NCBI RefSeq assembly: GCF_032930845.1
Contig: NZ_CP136758.1
Span: 2,371,001-2,435,000 of the forward strand
Direction of reading: 5' to 3'
DNA from: Parvularcula sp. LCG005
Lineage (GTDB): Bacteria > Pseudomonadota > Alphaproteobacteria > Caulobacterales > Parvularculaceae
Length of the DNA: 64,000 nt
How positions within the stretch are numbered: the first letter of the stretch is position 1; every line of letters begins with the position of its first letter. Made by a program: the position numbers and the translations under genes. Positions 35,324-44,883 of this stretch are shown here, piece after piece. The notes beneath the pieces were generated by a model. That model was not told where the DNA came from, did no database searches, and saw only the letters and a list, made by a program, of their open reading frames with translations.

Positions 35324-36622
35324 ATGCCCGTTAACGATTGTTCCCCGCAAACCCTTTGCCGAGACTGCGGCAAAGTTAACGTCGCACGGGAACGGTGCAA
35401 TAATTGTGGCGGTCGCCGAATCATTTCCCATCCTGAGCTATTGCATTTGGGGATTGCGCACCTGGATTGCGATGCTTTCTTCGCGGCCATTGAGAAGCGC
35501 GACAATCCGGACCTCGCGGACAAACCTGTCCTTGTAGGGGGTGGACAGCGCGGCGTCGTGGCGACCTGCTGCTATATTGCGCGCGGCTACGGCGTGCGAT
35601 CGGCCATGCCGATGTTCAAGGCCCTGGCGCTGTGCCCTGACGCGGTCGTGGTCCGCCCCAGCTTCGACAAATATGTCGTCGCAGCGAAGGCAATCCGCGC
35701 GGCAATGGAGGATCTGACCCCGCTCGTCCAACCACTCTCGATTGATGAGGCGTTCATGGACCTGACGGGGACCGAGCGGCTTCACGGCGGCCCACCTGCT
35801 GCAACCCTTGCTCGCCTCGCCCGGCGGATTGAGAAAGACGTGGGCATTACGGTGTCCATCGGTCTTTCCCATAACAAGCTGCTTGCGAAAATTGCGTCCG
35901 ACCTCGACAAGCCGCGTGGCTTTGCCGTCATTGGCGCGGCGGAGACCGAAGCGTTTCTCGCGCCCTACCCGGTTGGCCTGCTGCCCGGCGTCGGTCCGGC
36001 TTTCAGCAAGAAATTGCAGGCGGCGGGCTACCGAACCCTGGGCGATGTGCAGGCCAGCGACCCCAAGCTGCTGGCACGACGCTTTGGCGATCACGGCCTG
36101 TCCCTCTACAATCGCGCCCATGGCCGGGATCATCGGCCCGTGCGCGTGGAGCGGGAGACCAAGAGCGTCTCCGGTGAAACGACCTTTCACGAAGACATTC
36201 GGGATCGCCTGGCGCTGGAAGACCGCCTTTACGCGATGGCGCAGAAAGTATCCGAGCGGGCCAAGGCAAAGGACCTCGCTGGCCGCGTCGTCACACTGAA
36301 ACTCAAGACGTCGAAATTCAAATCGCTGACTCGCAGGCAGACCTTGTCCGGCCCCACCAATCTTGCGCGCGTCATCTTCGAGGCGGGCCGACAGCTGCTG
36401 GTCCAGGAAATACCGCACGATCCGTCGCCGACAGCCTATCGCCTGATCGGAATCGGCATTTCGGATCTGGTCCCGGCCGCGTTCATGGACGAGGGCGAGC
36501 TGTTTGCCGATGACCATAAGCGAATCGGCCGACAGGAGGGTGCCATTGCCCGCCTGCGCGCCCGGTTCGGGCCGGAAACGATTGGCACGGCGCGGGACCA
36601 GCGCGTTCGCCGCAAACCCTGA
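35324..36622 (+). CDS. dinB: DNA polymerase IV with N-terminal CxxC zinc-ribbon-like motif
   Basis: A Y-family translesion polymerase of about 432 residues. Catalytic acids appear in IAHLDCDAFFAAIEKRD and QPLSIDEAFMDLTG; the fingers YIARGYGVRSAMPMFKA, the thumb PVGLLPGVGP and a little-finger domain follow. Before the palm there are two cysteine pairs (CRDC and CNNC, nine residues apart), a possible zinc ribbon that I recall in other alphaproteobacterial DinB proteins. I prefer the ATG of MPVNDCSP; a TTG seven codons earlier is possible. It diverges from divK and stands alone. Confidence 0.93.
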   Translation: MPVNDCSPQTLCRDCGKVNVARERCNNCGGRRIISHPELLHLGIAHLDCDAFFAAIEKRDNPDLADKPVLVGGGQRGVVATCCYIARGYGVRSAMPMFKALALCPDAVVVRPSFDKYVVAAKAIRAAMEDLTPLVQPLSIDEAFMDLTGTERLHGGPPAATLARLARRIEKDVGITVSIGLSHNKLLAKIASDLDKPRGFAVIGAAETEAFLAPYPVGLLPGVGPAFSKKLQAAGYRTLGDVQASDPKLLARRFGDHGLSLYNRAHGRDHRPVRVERETKSVSGETTFHEDIRDRLALEDRLYAMAQKVSERAKAKDLAGRVVTLKLKTSKFKSLTRRQTLSGPTNLARVIFEAGRQLLVQEIPHDPSPTAYRLIGIGISDLVPAAFMDEGELFADDHKRIGRQEGAIARLRARFGPETIGTARDQRVRRKP

Positions 36623-36699
36623 CGGCCACCAGCCCGCAAGGGTGGACCCGCCCGCCCCATTCCCGCTAGTTCACCTGACGACCTGACCAGAGGAAGAGA

Positions 36700-37161
36700 A
36701 TGTCCGAGATTGAAACCCGCCTGACCGATGCCGGTTTTTCCCTGCCCGAACCTGCTGCGCCTGTAGCGTCCTATGTTCCTTACACGATCCAGGACCGGAC
36801 GCTTTATATATCGGGACAGATCCCGTTTCAGAATGGCGACATCATCCGCGGCATATTGGGCGAGAGCATGGATGTCGAAGGTGGTATCGCCGCCGCCCGC
36901 GCCTGCGCCCTGGGCATTCTGGCTCAGGCCAAGGCGGCCTGTGGCGGTGATCTTGATCGCCTTGACCGGTGCCTGAAGCTTGGCGGATTTGTAGCGTCTA
37001 CGCCCTATTTCACCGATCACCCGAAGGTCATCAATGGTGCATCTGACCTGATGATGCTGGCCATGGGTGAAGATGGCCGTCACGCCCGCGCGGCTGTGGG
37101 CGTCGCCGCCCTGCCCCTAGGCGCGGCTGTCGAGGTCGACGCGATCTTCGCCCTGAAGTAG
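36700..37161 (+). CDS. RidA/YjgF-family protein
   Basis: The 153-residue protein belongs to the long, YjgF-like subgroup of the Rid family: YVPYTIQDRTLYISGQIPF, AARACALGILAQAKAACGG, then GGFVASTPYFTDHPKVINGASDLM and RAAVGVAALPLGAAVEVDAIF. Canonical RidA removes reactive enamine/imine intermediates. The key arginine may be the one in GRHARAAVGV, but this subgroup has uncertain activity. The last 45 bases overlap the 3' end of the convergent lpxB gene on the other strand, a longer convergent overlap than others here. Confidence 0.85.
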   Translation: MSEIETRLTDAGFSLPEPAAPVASYVPYTIQDRTLYISGQIPFQNGDIIRGILGESMDVEGGIAAARACALGILAQAKAACGGDLDRLDRCLKLGGFVASTPYFTDHPKVINGASDLMMLAMGEDGRHARAAVGVAALPLGAAVEVDAIFALK

Positions 37162-38295
37162 GCGGACGATTTCACTGGCGGCCCGGTGCGAAGACTGTCC
37201 GGCGCCGATCAGCTCGGGCAGAACACGGCGGAATGTCGACAGCTGTCGCCGCCGCGCCTCTTCATCCGTGAATAGCCGCACAATATCCGCCGTCAGCTGT
37301 TCGGGCGTACAGTCTTCCTGAATACGCTCAGGGATCACCATTTCATTCGCCGCCACATTGATGATGCTGACAAATGGCGTGACGAGCACCTTGCGCGCCC
37401 AATAGGCGGTCAGCGCATCGACACGGTAGGCCACGATCATGGGTGTGGCTGTCATCGCCAGCTCGGTCGTGACCGTTCCGGATGCTGCAAGGGCGACATC
37501 CGCCGCATCGAATGCGTCAAACCGCTCAGAGGACGGAATAACAAGCGGCTGGATCGGCCACGCGGCGAGCTCCTGATCAAGCAGCGGCTCCATGCCGGGC
37601 GCGGCAGCAATGACCACTTTCAGCCCGTTGATCTGACGTGACACATTGGTGACCGTGTCGCCAAAACTGGGCAACAACCTTGATACTTCCGTCTTTCGGC
37701 TACCGGGCAGCACCATGAGCAGCGGTGCCGCCCCCAGATTGTGGCGTGCCCTGAAGGCTGGTCCGGATCGTGGCGTCTTGGCAACCTGCTCGAAGTTCGG
37801 GTTGCCGACAAAGGTGGCGGGAACGCCCACTTCCTCAAAATAGGGTGGCTCGAATGGAAGAAGCGTCAGGACCGCATCGAAATTGTGGCGAACGAATTCG
37901 GTCCGTTGCGGCCGGGAGGCCCAGACTTGCGGTGCTGCATATTTCACGATCTTGGTCGCGGGGGCGCGCTTCCTGATCCGCTTGGCCGCCAGACGCGAAA
38001 AGCTCCAGCCGTCGATAAAGACGGCCACGTCCACGGACTGTTCTGCACAGATGCGCGCCAGATCCCGGGACCGCGCCCAGGCGGCAGGGAGAACCCGCGC
38101 CACATCGGTAAAGCCCATCACGGCGAATGCTGAAATATCGAAGGCCCCATCAAAGCCCTCCGCAGCCATTTTCGGGCCGCCGCATCCGACAAATGTCGCA
38201 TCCGGAACCTTGGCTTTTAATTCTTTCAGCAGCTCCGCACCGATCGCATCGGCCGACGGCTCCACCGCTGCCAGCATGATGACAGGTCCAGTCAC
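37117..38295 (-). CDS. lpxB: Lipid-A-disaccharide synthase
   Basis: LpxB condenses UDP-2,3-diacylglucosamine with lipid X to make the lipid A disaccharide. The protein of about 392 residues shows MLAAVEPSADAIGAELLKEL, VGCGGPKMAAEGF, KIVKYAAPQVWASRP, LPFEPPYFEEVGVPATFVGNP and LPGSRKTEVSRL. I use the GTG whose bases overlap the lpxI stop (GTGA), with GGAAGGG six bases upstream; another GTG five codons earlier is possible. It is the last gene of the lpxD-fabZ-lpxA-lpxI-lpxB run. Its end overlaps the RidA-family gene. Confidence 0.95.
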   Translation of the reverse strand: MTGPVIMLAAVEPSADAIGAELLKELKAKVPDATFVGCGGPKMAAEGFDGAFDISAFAVMGFTDVARVLPAAWARSRDLARICAEQSVDVAVFIDGWSFSRLAAKRIRKRAPATKIVKYAAPQVWASRPQRTEFVRHNFDAVLTLLPFEPPYFEEVGVPATFVGNPNFEQVAKTPRSGPAFRARHNLGAAPLLMVLPGSRKTEVSRLLPSFGDTVTNVSRQINGLKVVIAAAPGMEPLLDQELAAWPIQPLVIPSSERFDAFDAADVALAASGTVTTELAMTATPMIVAYRVDALTAYWARKVLVTPFVSIINVAANEMVIPERIQEDCTPEQLTADIVRLFTDEEARRRQLSTFRRVLPELIGAGQSSHRAASEIVRLLQGEDRVDLDSRA

Positions 38296-39167
38296 GTCGT
38301 GCCCTTCCACTCCAGCTCAGACAGTCCGTAAACGAACAGACCAAGCGTGTCGGCAAGCTCGACCACAGCATCGCGCTCAATGATCAACGCGCCCTCGGCT
38401 GCAATGGCGATGCCGGCAAGCCCCGCAGATGCCGCCCCACGTATGGTCCGTTCGCCGATCGTGGGCAGGTCAACGCGCAATTCCTGCCCCGGCTTGGGGC
38501 GTTTGAGCAGAACGCCGCGCGGACCGTGGGGCTGGTCAGGCTCGTACCCCTTCACATCATCGGGCAGGGCGGCACAGCGCTGTAGCATCTGGTCGGTGCC
38601 CTCTGCCGCCTCAACCGCCAGTACAAGACCGTTCCGCACCACGGCGCCCTGCCCCACGTCAAAGGGCCCCAATGCCGCAATCACGCGCGCCGCCTTGCGA
38701 ATATCACTCATCGCATCGTCATCGGGCGAGTGCTGTCCCAATGGCCCCTGCGGTGCGCGGAGATTGCCGGCCACTTCCTCGGCACCGACGACCAGAAATC
38801 CTTCGGCCCCGAATGTCTCTACCAGTACATCAAGCAGTGCGCCGTCACCGCCGCGGGCCGCCTTGACGACTTTGGGCAGAAGCGCAGCGCCCCGCCAGTC
38901 CGGTCGGAGCGTCTTAAAATTCGGCCGATGGACAAGACCCGCCATCACAATGGCGTCGCAGCCCGATTCTTTCAGTCGACGGAGAATTTTGCCAACCTCC
39001 GCAATACCGCAATCATCGCCGGGATGGTGGTCGAGGGCCGCGTCTGCATATCCCATCAGCCGAATGACGTGATAACCGTCACCCCGCTCACGGCACCCCT
39101 CCGCCAGTTTCAAAGGCAGGCGCCCACCGCCGGCGATAATCCCGACCTTGTTCCAGCGTTTGGTCAT
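38292..39167 (-). CDS. lpxI: UDP-2,3-diacylglucosamine diphosphatase LpxI
   Basis: LpxI replaces LpxH in most alphaproteobacteria and cleaves UDP-2,3-diacylglucosamine to lipid X and UMP. The 291-residue protein has the DUF1009 pattern: KVGIIAGGGRLPLKLAEGCRE at the N-terminus, GYADAALDHHPGDDCGIAEV, AIVMAGLVHRPNF, and the C-terminal DLPTIGERTIRGAASAGLAG followed by AEGALIIERD. Its position between lpxA and lpxB is the normal one. The gap to lpxA is only three bases, and lpxB overlaps its stop. Confidence 0.95.
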   Translation of the reverse strand: MTKRWNKVGIIAGGGRLPLKLAEGCRERGDGYHVIRLMGYADAALDHHPGDDCGIAEVGKILRRLKESGCDAIVMAGLVHRPNFKTLRPDWRGAALLPKVVKAARGGDGALLDVLVETFGAEGFLVVGAEEVAGNLRAPQGPLGQHSPDDDAMSDIRKAARVIAALGPFDVGQGAVVRNGLVLAVEAAEGTDQMLQRCAALPDDVKGYEPDQPHGPRGVLLKRPKPGQELRVDLPTIGERTIRGAASAGLAGIAIAAEGALIIERDAVVELADTLGLFVYGLSELEWKGTT

Positions 39168-39170
39168 CGA

Positions 39171-39956
39171 TTATTTCGCAGGCAGACAGAGCGGACGGTC
39201 CGCATCGGCCCGCATGAAGTCGATAATCGTCATGACCTCGGCCGTGTCCTTGAAAATCTCCGTCGCATCCTCAAGACGCTCCTTAAGCGTCCCTTCTTCG
39301 GCGAACAGCATCCGGTAAGCGGCGCGGATTTTATGGATCGTCTCGCGCGACATGCCGCGGCGCTTCATCCCGACAATGTTGAGGCCTTCGAGTTTGGCAT
39401 GGTTGCCGAAGGCAGAGCCATAGGGGATGACATCCGTGGTCAGAATGCCGCCGCCACCAAGGAACGAATAAGGGCCGACGCGGCAATATTGGTGGATGGC
39501 GCAAAGGCCGCCCAGGAACACGAAATCACCGATCGTGATATGCCCACCAAGCGTCGCGTTATTCGCGAAAATCACATTGTTGCCGACGGTGCAGTCATGG
39601 GCGACATGGGCGCCGACCATGAACAGGCAGTTGTCGCCCACCACGGTCGTCTTGTGCCCCTGCACTGTGCCGGGATGCATGGTGACGTGTTCGCGGATGA
39701 GGTTGCCCTCCCCAATGACCAGCGTCGTTGGTTCATCCTTGTACCCCAGATGCTGTGGCGGTGCGCCGAGGACAGCAAAGGGGAAGACGGCTGTGCGAGC
39801 ACCAATGCTGGTGTGTCCCATGACAACGGTATGGGCATGCAATGTGACGTCGGCCCCGATGGTCGCATGGGGGCCTACATGGGCGTAGGGCCCGATCTGG
39901 GCGGAGGGGTCGACTTGCGCCCCGTCCTCGACGATGGCCGTTGGGTGAATGGTCAT
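39171..39956 (-). CDS. lpxA: UDP-N-acetylglucosamine O-acyltransferase
   Basis: LpxA starts lipid A synthesis by moving a 3-hydroxyacyl chain from ACP to UDP-GlcNAc. The 261-residue protein is a left-handed beta-helix with hexapeptide repeats (IHPTAIVEDGAQVDPSAQIG onwards). The catalytic histidine lies in VGAHVAHDCTVGNNVIFAN, and GLNIVGMKRRGMSRETI precedes a C-terminal helical tail. It starts three bases after fabZ ends, on the same transcript. Confidence 0.97.
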   Translation of the reverse strand: MTIHPTAIVEDGAQVDPSAQIGPYAHVGPHATIGADVTLHAHTVVMGHTSIGARTAVFPFAVLGAPPQHLGYKDEPTTLVIGEGNLIREHVTMHPGTVQGHKTTVVGDNCLFMVGAHVAHDCTVGNNVIFANNATLGGHITIGDFVFLGGLCAIHQYCRVGPYSFLGGGGILTTDVIPYGSAFGNHAKLEGLNIVGMKRRGMSRETIHKIRAAYRMLFAEEGTLKERLEDATEIFKDTAEVMTIIDFMRADADRPLCLPAK

Positions 39957-39959
39957 GAC

Positions 39960-40442
39960 TTATCCTTTCGGCGGGGCCGTCAGCATGGCGCCGAATGCGG
40001 CCTCGGCCACGAGCTTGCCATCGACGAAGGCTTTGCCCTCATATTTCCATACTGGTGGCCGGCGGTTGGTCACCGAGATCTGAATGCGCATCTGATCACC
40101 GGGGATGACCGGACGGCGGAATTTTGCTTTTTCAACGCCCATGAAAAGAACGATCTTTCCGTCCGTGTCCACCTTGTCAGCGTAGGCCGTATAGGCTGCC
40201 GCCGTCTGGGCCATGGCCTCAATGATCAGCACGCCGGGCATCACCGCCATTTCAGGGAAGTGCCCCTGAAAGAACGGCTCGTTGATTGTCACACATTTGA
40301 TACCGACCGCGCCAGCAGTAGGCGTGACGTCGACAATTCGATCCACCAGCAGCATCGGATAGCGATGCGGCAGCAGCGTTTTCAGCATGTCCAGGCTGAT
40401 TGGAGGAAGAAAGTCGTCGTCTACGTCGCTCATGGCCATCAT
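39960..40442 (-). CDS. fabZ: 3-hydroxyacyl-ACP dehydratase FabZ
   Basis: FabZ dehydrates 3-hydroxyacyl-ACP in fatty-acid elongation and competes with LpxA/LpxD for substrate. The hot-dog-fold protein has [20 protein letters not shown] with the catalytic His, and [22 protein letters not shown] with the catalytic Glu. I place the start at the ATG overlapping the lpxD stop (ATGA), giving 160 residues; the open frame extends 26 codons further upstream inside lpxD. A third ATG (MSDVDDD) is also possible. Confidence 0.95.
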   Translation of the reverse strand: MMAMSDVDDDFLPPISLDMLKTLLPHRYPMLLVDRIVDVTPTAGAVGIKCVTINEPFFQGHFPEMAVMPGVLIIEAMAQTAAAYTAYADKVDTDGKIVLFMGVEKAKFRRPVIPGDQMRIQISVTNRRPPVWKYEGKAFVDGKLVAEAAFGAMLTAPPKG

Positions 40443-41482
40443 CTCTTTTTGTTCAATTTTGACAGGGCCACGACGTCTTTCATCCAGTCCTTGGCCAGCT
40501 TTGCGGGGAAGCCTCCCCATCGTTCACCGGGCGGTATATCCTTCATGACACCGGATTTTCCTGTGATGGCCGCGCCATCGCCAATCGTCAAATGTTCTGC
40601 GATCCCTGTCTGACCGCCGATCATGACGCCGTCACCCACAACAGTCGAGCCGGAGATTCCGGATTGAGAGGCCATCAGCACGTGCTGCCCCAGGCGGCAA
40701 TTGTGCGCGATCTGGCAGAGATTATCGATCTTCGTTCCCTGGCCGATAATGGTGTCGGCCAGAGCGCCGCGATCCACCGTCGTGTTGGCGCCGATATCGA
40801 CATTGTCAGCGATCAGAACGCGCCCCAGCTGCGGCACTGCCATGATGCCCTGGTCCGACGGAACGTAACCAAATCCGGCATCACCGATCCGTACACCAGA
40901 ATGTATTCGGCAATGATCACCGATGACCGCGTGGGTGACGCTTACATGAGGCCACACATGGGTGTCCCGGCCGATCACGACCCCCGGACCGATAACCGCG
41001 TAGGGCGCGATCACAGCGCCCTCGCCGATTTGCGCCCCGGCCATGATGACGGCAGTGTCAGCGACCCGGGCCGTCGACGCGATGACAGCATCATCAGCCG
41101 CAGGCGCCGCATCAGCGATCTCCTCAAACCGGGACGTGTGAAGAGCAGCAGCAACACTGGCGAAGGCCGCCTTGGGGCGTTTGGTGGTCGCCAGCGCCGC
41201 CTGCGGAAAAAGGGCGGCAGCGATCTCAACCGCGTCTTCCGTCAACAGGACGAGCGCTGGTTGACCGCTGATTTCTGGCTTCAGGTCCCTGACGCCCTGC
41301 GCAAAGATAAGGCCGCCTTCGCTGGGCCGCGACAGAGCGCTGGCGTGCGTCACGTTCGGGTCAGACCCCTCACGCACGAGGGTCGCGCCGCCTATTCTCG
41401 CGGCGTCAACGATACTCAGCGGCGGCGCGGTCAGGTAGAAACGGGGATCGGGACGAAAGGCGTCGTCAGCTTGGTCGGTCAT
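40439..41482 (-). CDS. lpxD: UDP-3-O-(3-hydroxyacyl)glucosamine N-acyltransferase
   Basis: LpxD adds the second 3-hydroxyacyl chain in lipid A synthesis. The 347-residue protein has an N-terminal uridine-binding domain, then left-handed beta-helix repeats ([39 protein letters not shown]). [20 protein letters not shown] carries the catalytic His, and [20 protein letters not shown] forms the C-terminal helix. I begin at MTDQADDAF because GGGA lies six bases upstream. A terminator separates it from skp, so some lpx transcripts may start just upstream. Confidence 0.95.
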   Translation of the reverse strand: MTDQADDAFRPDPRFYLTAPPLSIVDAARIGGATLVREGSDPNVTHASALSRPSEGGLIFAQGVRDLKPEISGQPALVLLTEDAVEIAAALFPQAALATTKRPKAAFASVAAALHTSRFEEIADAAPAADDAVIASTARVADTAVIMAGAQIGEGAVIAPYAVIGPGVVIGRDTHVWPHVSVTHAVIGDHCRIHSGVRIGDAGFGYVPSDQGIMAVPQLGRVLIADNVDIGANTTVDRGALADTIIGQGTKIDNLCQIAHNCRLGQHVLMASQSGISGSTVVGDGVMIGGQTGIAEHLTIGDGAAITGKSGVMKDIPPGERWGGFPAKLAKDWMKDVVALSKLNKKR

Positions 41483-41521
41483 GGTCATTCCCTTTCCAAT
41501 AGCGCCAACACCCCCCAATAG

Positions 41522-41548
41522 AAAAGGCCGGGCGTGAGCCCGGCCTTT
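41522..41548 (-). terminator. Terminator between skp and lpxD
   Basis: AAAGGCCGGGC and GCCCGGCCTTT form an eleven-pair stem with a four-base loop. On the minus strand it is followed by TTTTCTATT. It would stop or attenuate the bamA-skp transcript before lpxD, leaving only 40 bases before the lpxD start. Confidence 0.85.
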
Positions 41549-41577
41549 CAATCGTCATCACGCTTTCTGACGGCGCG

Positions 41578-42168
41578 TTACTTGTTCCGCGCGGCCTGAG
41601 CAGCTTGTGCCTGCGCAATCAGGTCCACTTTCTGAACCTTGACGGTTTTGATCTCTTTATCGAGAGCCTTGATGATCTCATCGGTGATGTCCCGCTTGTC
41701 ATCGGCATAAACAACGGCGCGACGCTCCAGCAGCACAGTGGCTTTTTTCTTCTCGAGGATCTTTTTCACGACAGGCTGCAGGCTGGCATTCAGCTCAGCC
41801 AGCGCACGGGCTTCGGCTTGGGAGACTTCAGCCTGCTTGATCTGGCTCAGCTGGCCGACCTGCTGGGCGCGCTGCAGGAGGGCCTGATAGCGCTTGGCGA
41901 AATCGTCCTTGGACAGGCTGTCTTTGGAGGCTTCGAGCTTCTTGCCCTCTTCCTGCACCTTGACGCCTTCGGCCTTCACTTCAGCTTCTGCTTCAGCTGC
42001 CAGCACTTTGACCTGATCAGAAATGGATTTCCCGGCCTGGGACTGGGTCAGCAGCTTGCCTTCGTCGATGAACAGGATGACTGAATCCTGCGCGATTGCC
42101 GCCGTTGATACGCCAGCCATGGAAACGGCAGCGATGATCGCGGCCATGAATGTCTTGAACTTGGTCAT
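41578..42168 (-). CDS. skp: OmpH/Skp-family periplasmic chaperone
   Basis: Skp forms a trimer with coiled-coil arms that hold unfolded outer-membrane proteins in the periplasm. This 196-residue protein has a signal peptide (MTKFKTFMAAIIAAVSMAGV...AIA), a short beta strand (DSVILFIDEGKLL) and a long Lys/Glu/Ala-rich helical region of about 50-130. A C-terminal strand segment (TVLLERRAVVYADDKRDITD) follows. It sits directly downstream of bamA, the usual position, and is followed by a terminator. Confidence 0.9.
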   Translation of the reverse strand: MTKFKTFMAAIIAAVSMAGVSTAAIAQDSVILFIDEGKLLTQSQAGKSISDQVKVLAAEAEAEVKAEGVKVQEEGKKLEASKDSLSKDDFAKRYQALLQRAQQVGQLSQIKQAEVSQAEARALAELNASLQPVVKKILEKKKATVLLERRAVVYADDKRDITDEIIKALDKEIKTVKVQKVDLIAQAQAAQAARNK

Positions 42169-42285
42169 TTTAAATCCTTTGCCCCTGCTAGATTAGGCTC
42201 GATGCAAGGAAAACGCCGAGCGACACGCTTGTACAGGCCAGAGACGTGTCAGCCCCATGAATTTTCCGTGAATGTGGCAATTAAA

Positions 42286-44829
42286 CTAGAAATTGCCGCC
42301 TGCGCTGAACCGGAAGACTTGCTCTTCGTCGTATTCTTCTTTCTTCAGCGCCTCGGCGATATCGATCTGAACCGGCCCGAATGGAGAACGCCAGTTGATC
42401 GACACACCCGCGGTCACGCGGAGGGAGAAGTCATCTTGAACAGGTTCGTTCTGGATGCCGTCCGTCCGGTCACCGTAATACTCGCCCCAATTGGCGAGGT
42501 CGTTGTTCAGCAGCTTGTCTTCTTCGTCGATGATACCAACGGCGCCAAAGTCACTGAACAGCGATGCGCGGATACCGTATTCTGGTGGCAACGGCAATGG
42601 CAGGCGCGCCTCAACCGAACCGATCGCATAGGCACGCGCACCAATGGCGCGGTCGTAGCCCGATGATGGATCGAAATAGCGAGGACCGACACCGGCCACG
42701 TCAAAGCCGCGGAAGCCGCGGTTGCCGCCTTTGTAGAACCGGTCATTCACGCGAATGCCGTCATCACCGAAGCCGTCAATATAGCCGACGTCGAATTTGA
42801 GCGCGCCGACCAGATCATAGGGCAAAGGCCGATAGGCCGACCCGCGTGCCGTGGTGCGCAGATATTGCACGTCACCGCCGAGACCTGCGAGGGCCTGGGA
42901 CACGTCGAAGAACCAGCCGCGGCTTGGGACAAGCGGGTCATTCCGCTGGTCAAAGCGCATGGTGTAGCCGACCTGGCTCGTCAGGAAGTCACCGCGGCTT
43001 TCGCAGGTTGGATCCAGTGAACGGGAGACGAGGTTACAGACGTCCGTCGTCAGGACCTGGCCCGACGTGCTCGGCGACAGGCTGAAATCAGTGGTGCCCG
43101 TCAACAGATAGTCGGACGGATCAGCCCCTGTAGGGATCGTTACGCTCGTCCGGCGGTCCAGCAAGATGTTGTCCGATCGCAATTGATAGGACAGGCTGAG
43201 GGAGCCGAATTCAGATACCGGGAAACCAAGATTGGCACCGGCACCAACCGTGTCGGCGACATAGCCAGCTTCTTCGTAATCGGTCTTGTTCGCGAACAGC
43301 GACAGGCCGGCATTCAGGCGACGGCCAAGGAAGAATGGCTCTGTGAATGACAGACGCGCCCGCTGTGTCCGAGACGAAGCCTGGAAGTCCATGAGCAGAT
43401 ACTGGCCACGACCGAGCAGGTTCCGCTGTTCGATCTGGAAGTTCAGAATGAACGCATCAGCCGACGACAGACCGGCGCCCACCTGGAACGAGCCCGTAGA
43501 CTGTTCGGCAAGCGCTACGTCCAGAACGGTCCGGTCAGGCGCAGACCCTGGCTGTTCTTCAATCGTGACCTCGGAGAAATAGCCAAGGCCCTTGATCCGA
43601 CGCTCTGAGCGGTCAACCAGAACGCGGTTGAAGGCGTCGCCCTCGGATAGACGCATTTCGCGACGAATGACGTGATCGAGCGTCTGCGTGTTCCCGCGGA
43701 TGTTGATCCGTTCGACGTAAACGCGCGGACCCTCGTTCACTTCGAACGTCACATCGACGGTCTTGGTCTCAGGGTTACGGGTCAGCTGTGGGCGAACATC
43801 GACGAAGGCGTAGCCAGCGACACCGGTGGAGTAGGTAATGGCCTCTTCGGCCTTTTCCATCAGTTCGGAGTTGAACTGGTTGCCCGTCCGGATAGGAATC
43901 ACACGCTCGAGATAATCCCCTGGGATTTTGGCCAGGGTCGTGCGGACGTCAATCTTCCCGAACTCATATTGCGGGCCTTCTTCAACCGTGAAGTTGATGA
44001 AGAAGTTTTTCCGGTCAGGTGTCAGCTCAGCCACGGCAGAGACAACGCTGAAGTCAGCATAGCCCTGCTTGGTATAGAAATCGCGCAATTGCTGACGGTC
44101 ATATTCAAGACGGTCAGGGTCGTAATTGTCGTTGGACTCGAACAGGTTCCACCAATTGCTCTCAGCCGTCAGGATGGCCCCGCGGAGTTCCGCGTCAGAG
44201 AAATGCGTGTTGCCGATGAAGTTGATCTTGGCGACGCCAGTCTTTGGCCCCTCTTCGATCTCATAGATGATGTCGACCCGGTTCTGCGGCAGCTCGACAA
44301 TCTTCGGCGTCACGGTAGCGCCGAAGCGCCCGCTGCGGCGGTAGACCTCGATAATACGCTGGGTGTCAGACTGAACCTTGGCGCGCGTGTAGACCGAACG
44401 GGCCTCCAGCTGCATGTCCTCGGTCAGCTTGTCCTCTTTCGTCGCGCGGTTGCCCTCGAACAGGACCCGATTGACGATAGGGTTTTCAAGCACGTTCACA
44501 ACGAGCGTGCCGTTGTCATAGACCATCTCGGCATCGGCAAAGAGGCCGGTCGCGAACAGGGTCTTCAGCCCAGCATCAATGGTAATCTGGTTAATCGGCT
44601 GGCCCGGACGAATGGGCAGATAGGACCGAACCGTCTCAGATTCGATGCGCTGGTTCCCGCGCACGACGATCTGCTGGATAATCGGGGCCTGCTCCGGCTG
44701 CGCTTCCGCCGCAGGGGCCTGGGTGGTCTGCGCATGCCCCGCCAGCGGAACCATGCCCATCGCCGAGCCACACAACAGCATCAGCCCAAAACTTTTCTTG
44801 CCGATTCCAGCCATCCCGATCCGTCCCAT
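42286..44829 (-). CDS. bamA: Outer membrane protein assembly factor BamA
   Basis: BamA inserts beta-barrel proteins into the outer membrane. The precursor of about 847 residues has a signal peptide (KKSFGLMLLCGSAMGMVPLAGHA), five POTRA domains (IVVRGNQRIESETVRSYLPI, LENPIVNRVLFEGNRATKED, VAKINFIGNTHFSDAEL, EFGKIDVRTTLAKIPG, ERINIRGNTQTLDHVIRREM) and a 16-strand barrel. The barrel carries the RGF motif in GNRGFRGFDVAGVG and a terminal Phe (FRFSAGGNF). An upstream TTG would add 15 residues; ATG at MGRIGMAG is used. It follows rseP on the minus strand. Confidence 0.96.
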   Translation of the reverse strand: MGRIGMAGIGKKSFGLMLLCGSAMGMVPLAGHAQTTQAPAAEAQPEQAPIIQQIVVRGNQRIESETVRSYLPIRPGQPINQITIDAGLKTLFATGLFADAEMVYDNGTLVVNVLENPIVNRVLFEGNRATKEDKLTEDMQLEARSVYTRAKVQSDTQRIIEVYRRSGRFGATVTPKIVELPQNRVDIIYEIEEGPKTGVAKINFIGNTHFSDAELRGAILTAESNWWNLFESNDNYDPDRLEYDRQQLRDFYTKQGYADFSVVSAVAELTPDRKNFFINFTVEEGPQYEFGKIDVRTTLAKIPGDYLERVIPIRTGNQFNSELMEKAEEAITYSTGVAGYAFVDVRPQLTRNPETKTVDVTFEVNEGPRVYVERINIRGNTQTLDHVIRREMRLSEGDAFNRVLVDRSERRIKGLGYFSEVTIEEQPGSAPDRTVLDVALAEQSTGSFQVGAGLSSADAFILNFQIEQRNLLGRGQYLLMDFQASSRTQRARLSFTEPFFLGRRLNAGLSLFANKTDYEEAGYVADTVGAGANLGFPVSEFGSLSLSYQLRSDNILLDRRTSVTIPTGADPSDYLLTGTTDFSLSPSTSGQVLTTDVCNLVSRSLDPTCESRGDFLTSQVGYTMRFDQRNDPLVPSRGWFFDVSQALAGLGGDVQYLRTTARGSAYRPLPYDLVGALKFDVGYIDGFGDDGIRVNDRFYKGGNRGFRGFDVAGVGPRYFDPSSGYDRAIGARAYAIGSVEARLPLPLPPEYGIRASLFSDFGAVGIIDEEDKLLNNDLANWGEYYGDRTDGIQNEPVQDDFSLRVTAGVSINWRSPFGPVQIDIAEALKKEEYDEEQVFRFSAGGNF

Positions 44830-44883
44830 TACCCGCGTTACCGCACTAACAAGTGTTATCGCGTTACTGTCCAAAGCCCAACC

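Noticed and set aside
38730-40613. Long plus-strand open frame of 627 codons opposite lpxI, lpxA and fabZ
   Set aside because: Its translation is His/Arg/Asp-rich without domain features and mirrors the codon structure of the well-supported lpx genes on the minus strand; it is an antisense shadow in GC-rich DNA.
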